From Devosia litorisediminis (lineage in GTDB: Bacteria > Pseudomonadota > Alphaproteobacteria > Rhizobiales > Devosiaceae), in contig NZ_JAGXTP010000004.1 of assembly GCF_018334155.1 (NCBI RefSeq), positions 1 through 64,000 of the forward strand: a stretch of 64,000 bases of DNA, given 5' to 3'. A program made the translations under genes and the position numbers. The notes beneath the pieces were generated by a model. That model did not search any database, was not told the DNA's origin, and saw nothing but the letters and a program-made list of their open reading frames with translations. Positions 1-5,880 of the stretch are shown here, in pieces. Within the stretch, counting starts at the first letter, position 1, and the number at the start of each line of letters is the position of its first letter.

Positions 1-206
1 TGGCCGACACCGCCTTTGGTGATGGCACCCCCGAAATGCGCGAATTCATCGCCGACAGCATTCTCGTTCGCCTGCAGCAGCAGGGCGTCGCCGCCACCGA
101 TGTCGAAGAATGGGGCGATCTGGTCCGTGCCTTCGTGACCAACCCTGATGGCACGCAGTCCATGCAGTTGTTCACTCCCGGCTTGCTGCAGCCAGTAACG
201 CTCTAA
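1..206 (+). CDS. Small secreted protein, 5' end cut by window edge (copy 1)
   Basis: The first complete codon is at position 3 and the stop is at 204-206. The visible part (ADTAFGDGTPEM...) equals the mature part of the next gene except for the last residue, Leu here and Tyr there. Over 206 nt only four bases differ from 297-502. The start and signal peptide lie outside the window. I do not recognise the family. The gene ends 23 bp before the start of its twin, so the two probably form one transcription unit. It is acidic, has no cysteines and no membrane segment in the visible part. Confidence 0.7.
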   Translation, partial: ADTAFGDGTPEMREFIADSILVRLQQQGVAATDVEEWGDLVRAFVTNPDGTQSMQLFTPGLLQPVTL

Positions 207-229
207 CCCCACCAAGAAGGAATATTGAA

Positions 230-502
230 ATGATCAAGAACACACTCATCGCCCTTGTTGCTGCCGCCTCTATGGTTGGCGTCGCTGCGCCCGCCATGGC
301 CGACACCGCCTTTGGTGATGGCACCCCCGAAATGCGCGAATTCATCGCCGACAGCATTCTCGTTCGCCTGCAGCAGCAGGGCGTCGCCGCCACCGATGTC
401 GAAGAATGGGGCGATCTGGTCCGCGCCTTCGTGACCAACCCTGATGGCACGCAGTCCATGCAGTTGTTCACACCCGGCTTGCTGCAGCCAGTAACGTACT
501 AA
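230..502 (+). CDS. Small secreted protein of unknown function (copy 2)
   Basis: This is a 90-residue protein with a clear signal peptide. A Lys-containing N-terminus (MIKN) is followed by a hydrophobic Ala/Val stretch and an AMA cleavage site near residue 24, leaving a mature acidic domain of about 66 residues. An AAGGA ribosome site precedes the ATG at suitable spacing. It is the second member of a near-identical tandem pair; the sequence from residue 23 to the stop is duplicated directly upstream. No known domain is recognised. The mature part (MREFIADSILVRLQQQG..., then DVEEWGDLVRAFV) looks helical. Export to the periplasm or outside is inferred from the signal peptide alone. Confidence 0.75.
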   Translation: MIKNTLIALVAAASMVGVAAPAMADTAFGDGTPEMREFIADSILVRLQQQGVAATDVEEWGDLVRAFVTNPDGTQSMQLFTPGLLQPVTY

Positions 503-550
503 GGCCAGAAAACCACGGCGCCGGCGGTACTGGCCGACGGCGCCCGTAGC

Positions 551-934
551 TCAGGCGGAATGGATGAGTCGGACAGCCGGCTCACCGCCCGAGGTGTCGA
601 AGCGCTGCCGCGCCGCTTCGACTTGTGTTCGATTGCGCGCGGCAAACACTCGCCAGCTATCGGCCAGCTCAAGCAATTCGCGGCCGAGTTCGGTCAATTC
701 ATAATCAACACGGGGCGGGATCGTGGCGAACATGGTTCGTGTCACGAAACCATCGCGCTCCAGCTCCCGCAGCGTGGTGGTCAGCATTTTTTGAGAGATG
801 CCGCCCGAAACGCGCTTGAGTTCATTGAACCGCAGTGTCTCGGCGCGCAGCAGGGTGACGATAACCAATGTCCATTTGCCGGGCCTGACCACCAGCATGT
901 CTGAATCCGGTGGCAGGCTTCTCGACTGGGACAT
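551..934 (-). CDS. HxlR-family winged-helix transcriptional regulator
   Basis: The protein has 127 residues, the usual size for HxlR regulators. It has the family core: GKWTLVIVTLL, then a helix ending in RFNELKR, GGISQKMLT, and LRELERDGFVTR with a beta-wing leading to YELTELGREL. The typical N-terminal cysteine is not visible; the Met-rich N-terminus carries DSDMLVVRPG instead. HxlR proteins act as dimeric DNA-binding switches, often responding to electrophiles or redox signals. The gene stands alone between the small secreted protein and trmB. The target is unknown. The ATG is weakly served by a ribosome site, and the internal Met before LVVRPG is an alternative start. Confidence 0.88.
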   Translation of the reverse strand: MSQSRSLPPDSDMLVVRPGKWTLVIVTLLRAETLRFNELKRVSGGISQKMLTTTLRELERDGFVTRTMFATIPPRVDYELTELGRELLELADSWRVFAARNRTQVEAARQRFDTSGGEPAVRLIHSA

Positions 935-1041
935 GACGCATCTCGGAACAGTGGACCAAGTCCCGCATATGGGGCGTGATGGTGCATGTTCCAGTGCTGA
1001 CGGGCTGAAATCGTCGCCATGCTTACCAAATTGCTGGCCGC

Positions 1042-1743
1042 TCAGGCGCGCGTGAAGCTCAGGTAAAAACTGATCATGCGGCCTTCGCGGCGCGCTTTCT
1101 GCTCATACCGCGTCGCCTGCCAGCCCGGATAGGGTTGGTGCCAGTCGCCCGGTTTTTCCGGCGCAAACGCAAATTCTGGCGTGCGCACGATATGGGCCAG
1201 CGTCCAGTTGGCGTAGTCTTCGATATCGGTGGCGAAGTGAAAAACGCCACCTGGCCGGATCACCCGCGCCAGCTCGGCCAGCGTGGTGGGTGACACAAAG
1301 CGCCGCTTGTGATGCCGCGTCTTGGGCCAGGGGTCAGGATAGAGCAGATAAACCTCATCCAGGCTCGCATCGGGCAACTCGGTCAGCAGCTTGAAGGCAT
1401 CGTCAGTGAACAGCCGAATATTTTCCAGACCCTCGGCAGCGATGGTCTGCACCATCTTGCCGATCCCGCCGGTAAAAACCTCGCAGCCAATATAGCCGGT
1501 CTCGGGATGGTTTGCCGCCTCAAGCGCCAGATGCTCGCCGCCGCCATAACCGATTTCAACAATCAGCCTGTCGGCATCGGGAAAAAGGCTGCGCGGATCA
1601 AGCGGACCCGCGAGCTTGATTTCCAGATTGGGCAGGGTGGCGTCGAACACCGCCTGCTGCCCGCCATGCAGTTTCTTGCCAGACCGACGGCCAAAAAACG
1701 CGCGGGGCGCGCCATCGCGCGTTTTTGGCAGTTCGTGCGACAT
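1042..1743 (-). CDS. trmB: tRNA (guanine-N7-)-methyltransferase TrmB
   Basis: TrmB uses S-adenosylmethionine to form m7G46 in the variable loop of tRNAs. The 233-residue protein has the SAM-binding motif EIGYGGGEHL at about residues 63-72 and the TrmB signature YPDPWPKTRHHKRR at about 135-148, followed by the FHFATD strand. The basic N-terminus (GRRSGKKL) fits an alphaproteobacterial TrmB. It lies 7 bp downstream of metK on the same strand, so the gene for the methyl donor and a SAM-using enzyme are probably co-transcribed. This order is common in Rhizobiales. Confidence 0.96.
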   Translation of the reverse strand: MSHELPKTRDGAPRAFFGRRSGKKLHGGQQAVFDATLPNLEIKLAGPLDPRSLFPDADRLIVEIGYGGGEHLALEAANHPETGYIGCEVFTGGIGKMVQTIAAEGLENIRLFTDDAFKLLTELPDASLDEVYLLYPDPWPKTRHHKRRFVSPTTLAELARVIRPGGVFHFATDIEDYANWTLAHIVRTPEFAFAPEKPGDWHQPYPGWQATRYEQKARREGRMISFYLSFTRA

Positions 1744-1750
1744 GTCGAGC

Positions 1751-3007
1751 CTACTTTACGGCGGCCTTGAGGGCGCTGACCAGATCGGTCTTTTCCCACG
1801 AGAAGCTGCCATCGCGACCCGCCTTGCGACCGAAATGGCCATAGGCTGCAGTCTTGGCATAGATGGGCTTGTTGAGATCGAGATGGGTGCGGATGCCGCG
1901 CGGCGACAAATCCATTACCTTGGCCAGAGCCGCTTCGACCACTTCCTCGTCCACCGTGCCGGTGTCATGCAGATTGACATTGATCGAGAGTGGGTGCGCC
2001 ACGCCGATGGCATAGCTGAGCTGGATCGTGGCGCGCTCGGCCATGCCGGCTGCCACCACATTCTTGGCGAGATAACGCGCGGCATAGGCAGCCGAGCGGT
2101 CAACCTTGGTGGGATCCTTGCCCGAGAACGCGCCGCCGCCATGCGGGGCTGCGCCACCATAGGTGTCCACAATGATCTTGCGACCGGTCAGACCGGCATC
2201 GCCATCGGGGCCGCCAACCACGAACTTGCCGGTCGGGTTGATGTGCCAGACCGTTTCATCGGAAATCCAGCCATCGGGCAGGGCTTCGCGGATGTAGGGC
2301 TCGACAATCTTGCGGACATCGGCAGACGTCAGCGTCTCGTCCAGATGCTGGGTCGACAGCACGATCTGGGTCACCGCGACGGGCTTGCCGTCCTGATAGC
2401 GCATCGTCACCTGGCTCTTGGCGTCGGGGCCCAGCACCTTGGCGGGGCCGGTGCCTTCCTTGCGCGCCAATGTCAGTGATTCGAGGATCTTGTGGGCGTA
2501 ATAGACCGGCGCCGGCATCAATTCCGGCGTCTCGCGCGATGCATAGCCAAACATGATGCCCTGATCGCCAGCGCCAACATCCTTGTTGCCCGACTCATCG
2601 ACGCCCTGGGCGATATCGGCGGACTGGCCGTGCAGCAGCACGTCAATGCGGCAGGTCTTCCAGTGGAAACCAGGCTGCTCATAACCAATGGCGCGAATGG
2701 CCTTGCGCGCTGCCGACTTGAATTTGGATGGATTGACCACTGGATTGCCGGCGGCATCGAGCATGATGTTGCCCGCCTTGTCCTTTTTCAGCAGCGATTC
2801 GGGGACGCGTACTTCGCCCGCGATGATGACGCGATTGGTCGTGGCCAGGGTTTCGCAGGCCGTGCGGACCTGGGCTGGGCTCATGCCGGCCTTCTTGGCC
2901 TCGCGGAATACCATATCAACAATTTCGTCGCTGATCCGGTCGCAGACCTTGTCCGGATGACCTTCGGAAACCGATTCCGAGGTGAAGAGAAAAGATGATC
3001 GGACCAC
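1751..3007 (-). CDS. metK: S-adenosylmethionine synthase
   Basis: MetK makes SAM from ATP and methionine in the cytoplasm. The N-terminal motif [12 protein letters not shown], the central [12 protein letters not shown] at about residues 145-156, and the glycine-rich [19 protein letters not shown] near residue 290 are all present. I start it at the GTG at 3005-3007 because a strong AGGGGA ribosome site sits six bases upstream and because family members begin with a short tail before SSFLFTSES. This gives 418 residues. A longer frame from a TTG at 3031 adds eight residues that do not fit the family. trmB follows after 7 bp. Confidence 0.96.
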   Translation of the reverse strand: MVRSSFLFTSESVSEGHPDKVCDRISDEIVDMVFREAKKAGMSPAQVRTACETLATTNRVIIAGEVRVPESLLKKDKAGNIMLDAAGNPVVNPSKFKSAARKAIRAIGYEQPGFHWKTCRIDVLLHGQSADIAQGVDESGNKDVGAGDQGIMFGYASRETPELMPAPVYYAHKILESLTLARKEGTGPAKVLGPDAKSQVTMRYQDGKPVAVTQIVLSTQHLDETLTSADVRKIVEPYIREALPDGWISDETVWHINPTGKFVVGGPDGDAGLTGRKIIVDTYGGAAPHGGGAFSGKDPTKVDRSAAYAARYLAKNVVAAGMAERATIQLSYAIGVAHPLSINVNLHDTGTVDEEVVEAALAKVMDLSPRGIRTHLDLNKPIYAKTAAYGHFGRKAGRDGSFSWEKTDLVSALKAAVK

Positions 3008-3090
3008 GCAACATCCCCTGATTTTGCTCAAAAGCGCTCAAAACGAGCATTTCTATGGGGTTTGTGACACCCATGAGCCAACCGGTCAAG
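3008..3090 (-). promoter_or_regulatory. metK promoter and short structured leader
   Basis: Reading toward metK there is a TTGACC -35-like box at about 3084-3089. After it comes an ATGGG/CCCAT hairpin, then one GCTC followed by two GAGC copies separated by T-rich stretches. The GCTC can pair with either GAGC, giving two exclusive hairpins just before the ribosome site. It does not match the SAM-II or SAM/SAH riboswitch patterns I know. Regulatory function is inference only. Confidence 0.3.
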
Positions 3091-3251
3091 GAGGATATAA
3101 AGAAAGCTTGATATGATGAGGCGCGCTAACGGAGCAAGATTTGGCGTGCGCTGCACAACAATCGCTCACCTGTGACGAAGCGGCTGTGATCGATGCGCTG
3201 GCAATGCGCACCCTGCATTTCACCTGGGCTCGCGCCAGGGGTCCCGAAAAC

Positions 3252-3286
3252 CAAAAACCCCGGCCACGACTTTCGTCGGACCGGGG
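3252..3286 (-). terminator. Intrinsic terminator after tRNA-Leu
   Basis: On the minus strand a CCCCGG...CCGGGG stem with an inner CGAC/GTCG pairing is followed by TTTTTGGTTTT. It lies directly downstream of the tRNA-Leu 3' end. Confidence 0.85.
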
Positions 3287-3294
3287 TCTAAACT

Positions 3295-3379
3295 TGGTGC
3301 CCAGAAGAAGACTCGAACTTCCACACCTTGCGGTACACGGACCTGAACCGTGCGCGTCTACCAATTCCGCCATCTGGGC
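3295..3379 (-). tRNA. tRNA-Leu (anticodon CAG)
   Basis: The 85-nt gene has an acceptor stem GCCCAGA/TCTGGGC, an encoded CCA, the D-arm GGCGGAATTGGTAGAC, and an anticodon arm CACGG-TTCAGGT-CCGTG giving anticodon CAG. A long variable arm is typical of leucine tRNAs, and the T-arm is GTTCGAGTC. An intrinsic terminator follows. Confidence 0.96.
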
Positions 3380-3438
3380 AAGCAGGGCGGTAACTAGGGG
3401 CAGCGGTGAGCGTTGTCAATCACCTATTCGCGCAGCGC

Positions 3439-3804
3439 TCACCAATTCGCACCATCCCAGTGCTTGATGGCGCTGCGATCGATGGGCGGCACATCCTCCA
3501 GACAGTTGATATTGACCATCACCAACTCCTGCCCCTTGCCGTCGCTGCCGCGTGCAAACGCTTCAATTCCGCAGGTCTTGCAGAATAGATGCGCGATGGT
3601 CTGGGTGCTGAACTGGTAGAGCGTCAGATTGTCCGCACCCGAAATAAGCGCAAAGTCGCTGGCAGGCACCGATTGCATCACCCAGCCCAGACGCCGGCAG
3701 CGTGAACAGTTGCAGTCACCCATGCCGGCAAGATCGGTCCGCGCCGTAAACCGGACGGCACCGCAATGGCAGTGCCCGTGATATTCTCGTTCTAGAGTTG
3801 CCAT
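3439..3804 (-). CDS. GFA-family (CENP-V/GFA domain) protein
   Basis: The 121-residue protein has the zinc-binding cysteine pattern of the glutathione-dependent formaldehyde-activating (Gfa) fold: CHCGAVRF near residue 12, CNCSRCRR near residue 33 and CKTCGIE near residue 76. The ATG at 3804 is chosen because AGGAAACACC precedes it. A longer open frame to 4032 runs into the divergent neighbour and lacks family similarity. Many family members have no proven formaldehyde activity, so the substrate is unknown. The gene is divergent from the NDUFA9-like gene, with their promoters in the 142-bp gap. Confidence 0.88.
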   Translation of the reverse strand: MATLEREYHGHCHCGAVRFTARTDLAGMGDCNCSRCRRLGWVMQSVPASDFALISGADNLTLYQFSTQTIAHLFCKTCGIEAFARGSDGKGQELVMVNINCLEDVPPIDRSAIKHWDGANW

Positions 3805-3946
3805 GGTGTTTCCTCGTCTTGATAGTGAACAAAAGAAGAACATCGGTGGAGCGGAGTCAAGCCGAAACAGGGTTTCTGCCCTCGACAGTAGGCGCAGCCT
3901 TGCGCTAGAAGCGGGAACGTATTGCCCCTTATACCGGAGCCCATCC

Positions 3947-4942
3947 ATGCAAAGTCTTGATCCAAAACTCGTTACCGTGTTTGGCGGCTCGGGCTTTGTG
4001 GGAACACAGATCGTGCAATTGCTGGCTGCCAAGGGCCATCGTGTCCGGGTCGCCGTCCGGCGTCCCGACCTGGCTGGCCATGTCCGTCCGCTTGGTACAG
4101 TGGGGCAGGTTGTTCCGGTTCAGGCCAATATCCGCAACATGGCCTCGATTGAACGTGCCGTGGCCGGGGCTGATATCGTCATCAATCTGGTGGGTATCGG
4201 CGCCAACAAGGGTGCTCAGACATTTCAGGCGGTCCATGTGGATGGCGCGCGCACCATCGCCCAGGCTGCCAAGGCTGCTGGTGCCGGTGCGCTGGTGCAT
4301 ATGTCAGCGCTTGGCGTCGACAAGGCCGCCGAGATCAGCGCCTATGCAGCTTCCAAACTGGCTGGCGAACAGGCCGTGTTCGACGCCTTTCCCGGCGCCA
4401 TTGTGATGCGTCCCTCGCTGCTGTTTGGTCAGGGCGACGGTTTCTTCAATCTTATGGCAGGTCTGGCGCGCCTGTTCCCCGTGCTGCCGCTGATTGGTGG
4501 CGACACCAAATTCCAGCCCGCCTATGTCGCGGACGTGGCCGAAGCATTCGTGCTGGCGGGTGAAGGCCAGCTCAAGCCCGGCAAAATCTATGAACTTGGT
4601 GGCCCGCAGGTCGAAACCCATCGCGAGCTGCTCGAGCGCATTCAGCGCGAAGCGCTGCGTAGCCGGCCATTGCTGCCGCTATCGTTCGGCATGGGAAAGA
4701 TGCTGGCCGGCATCATGTCCATCCTGCCTTTCCCGCCGCTGCTGACCGCCGATCAGGTCGAATTGCTCAGCGTCGACAACGTGGTGTCCGACGCGGCCAT
4801 CAAGGAAAAACGTACCTTTGCCGGCATGGGCATCGTGCCCACCGCAATGGACACCATCCTGCCAACCTATCTCTGGCGCTTCCGCAAGCATGGCCAGTTC
4901 GACAAGGCGTCCAATCTGGCAGACGAAGCCGGCACCGCCTGA
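3947..4942 (+). CDS. Complex I NDUFA9-subunit-type NAD(P)-binding protein (SDR)
   Basis: The 331-residue protein is an atypical short-chain dehydrogenase/epimerase. It has the Rossmann motif VFGGSGFVGTQIVQLL at about residues 10-25, an acidic/basic turn (VRRPDL), DIVINLVGIG, and MSALGVDKA followed by YAASKLAGEQAV, the Y-x3-K pair. Bacterial members are annotated after mitochondrial NDUFA9. They are usually standalone rather than true complex I subunits, and some may act on quinone or lipid metabolism. The ATG at 3947 is chosen at the start of homology. The open frame continues upstream to 3803 without family similarity. A strong terminator follows. Confidence 0.9.
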   Translation: MQSLDPKLVTVFGGSGFVGTQIVQLLAAKGHRVRVAVRRPDLAGHVRPLGTVGQVVPVQANIRNMASIERAVAGADIVINLVGIGANKGAQTFQAVHVDGARTIAQAAKAAGAGALVHMSALGVDKAAEISAYAASKLAGEQAVFDAFPGAIVMRPSLLFGQGDGFFNLMAGLARLFPVLPLIGGDTKFQPAYVADVAEAFVLAGEGQLKPGKIYELGGPQVETHRELLERIQREALRSRPLLPLSFGMGKMLAGIMSILPFPPLLTADQVELLSVDNVVSDAAIKEKRTFAGMGIVPTAMDTILPTYLWRFRKHGQFDKASNLADEAGTA

Positions 4943-4967
4943 TCGTCAGCGCGATCCGACTTCAATC

Positions 4968-4994
4968 AGCCCGCAGTTTCGCTGCGGGCTTTTT
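4968..4994 (+). terminator. Intrinsic terminator
   Basis: A perfect AGCCCGCAG/CTGCGGGCT stem with a TTTCG loop runs into five T residues, 25 bp after the preceding stop. Confidence 0.92.
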
Positions 4995-5023
4995 GCTGCG
5001 CACTCCCTTCGATAACACTTCTG

Positions 5024-5089
5024 CGATATATCTTGAAACTGCGTGATTTTGCCATGATGTGCTGTCTCAATCGAACTTAAGATATATCG
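5024..5089 (+). promoter_or_regulatory. Paired inverted operators of the PadR gene
   Basis: CGATATATCTT at 5024-5034 and its exact reverse complement AAGATATATCG at 5079-5089 flank the PadR promoter region, 44 bp apart. The right copy abuts the GGAGA ribosome site at 5089-5093. GATATATC is itself a palindrome, so each copy could bind a dimer. PadR proteins are usually autorepressors, so this is probably the self-regulatory site (inference). Confidence 0.65.
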
Positions 5090-5099
5090 GAGAACATAT

Positions 5100-5804
5100 A
5101 TGAGTACATACTGGAAAGATGGCGAGCCCAATTGGCGCCGCATGGAGGCCATGGCCCGTCGCGGCTGGGGCCGTGTTGCCGCTGGCATCGATAGCGCCGA
5201 AAACTGGGGCAATATGGGCGGTAATTTCCGCATCGGCCGCATGCTGGCTTCAGGTGATCTGCGGCTGGTGGCGTTGTTCCTGATCGAAGAGCAGCCGCGT
5301 CATGGCTATGACCTGATCAAGGCAATCGAAGAAAAATCTGGCGGCTTCTATTCGCCCAGTCCCGGCGTGGTCTATCCGGCATTGACCTTCCTCGAGGAAG
5401 CCGGCTTTGCCAGCTCCCATGCGGATGGCAACAAGAAGCTCTATACCATCACCGATGAAGGCCGGGCGCATCTGAGCGACAATCGCGAGGCCATTGAATC
5501 AACCTTGAGCTTCCTGGCCAAGGCCGGCGAGCAGATGCAACGCTTCCGCGAATTCGCCAAAGCCGACTGGTCGGCGCAGCAGGAAGCGCAGGGCGAGGAC
5601 GCCGAGCGGCCCCGGGGCACGCCAAAGCCCGATCAGGACCTCAAGAACGTGGTCCCCGAACTCAACCGAGCCCGTCGTGAACTCAAGGCGGCGATCAAGG
5701 CGGTACGGCACGGCTCCGAGGATCAGCAGCGCAAGGCAGCCGAAGTCCTGCAGCGCGCGGCGCGACGCCTTCATGCCCTCAGCGAGGACGACGTCGATAT
5801 CTGA
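5100..5804 (+). CDS. PadR-family transcriptional regulator
   Basis: The 234-residue protein has a PadR winged-helix domain at about residues 48-130: GDLRLVALFLIEEQPRHGYDLIKAIEEKSGGFYSPSPG, then VYPALTFLEEAGF and the YTITDEGRAHL wing. A charged, probably coiled-coil C-terminal region (RARRELKAAIKAVRHG) matches the Vir_C/dimerisation tail. A Trp/Arg/Gly-rich N-terminal extension of about 45 residues (WRRMEAMARRGWGR) is common in rhizobial members. The ATG at 5100 follows GGAGA by six bases. Paired 11-bp inverted repeats upstream suggest autoregulation. The controlled function is unknown. Confidence 0.93.
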   Translation: MSTYWKDGEPNWRRMEAMARRGWGRVAAGIDSAENWGNMGGNFRIGRMLASGDLRLVALFLIEEQPRHGYDLIKAIEEKSGGFYSPSPGVVYPALTFLEEAGFASSHADGNKKLYTITDEGRAHLSDNREAIESTLSFLAKAGEQMQRFREFAKADWSAQQEAQGEDAERPRGTPKPDQDLKNVVPELNRARRELKAAIKAVRHGSEDQQRKAAEVLQRAARRLHALSEDDVDI

Positions 5805-5807
5805 CAT

Positions 5808-5837
5808 TTTGGGGCGCGACATTGCGCGCGCCCCAAA
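5808..5837 (+). terminator. Possible terminator hairpin after PadR gene
   Basis: TTTGGGGCGCG pairs with CGCGCCCCAAA around an eight-base loop. It lacks a good T-tract on the plus strand, so it may be a weak terminator or mRNA-stabilising stem. Confidence 0.45.
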
Positions 5838-5859
5838 CAAGCCCCTTCGCATCCAAATG

Positions 5860-5871
5860 CTAACATGTTAG
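5860..5871 (+). promoter_or_regulatory. Palindromic operator candidate CTAACATGTTAG
   Basis: A perfect 12-bp palindrome lies 9 bp before the start of the large FAD/Fe-S dehydrogenase. An 11/12 match (CTGACATGTTAG) occurs before the tctC gene at 14930-14941. A repressor at this position would block translation initiation or promoter clearance. Confidence 0.45.
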
Positions 5872-5880
5872 TTAGGGGGC

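Larger units (their letters stand above)
1..502 (+). repeat. Tandem gene duplication
   Basis: Bases 1-206 and 297-502 are direct copies with only four substitutions: one silent in Arg, one silent in Thr, and two in the last codon. The repeat unit is 296 bp, so it covers gene plus spacer, and the array may continue to the left of the window. The near-identity at silent sites points to a recent duplication or to gene conversion. Confidence 0.85.

Noticed and set aside
3008..3110. SAM-II or SAM/SAH riboswitch before metK
   Set aside because: The conserved loops and pseudoknot sequences of these classes are not found in the leader.
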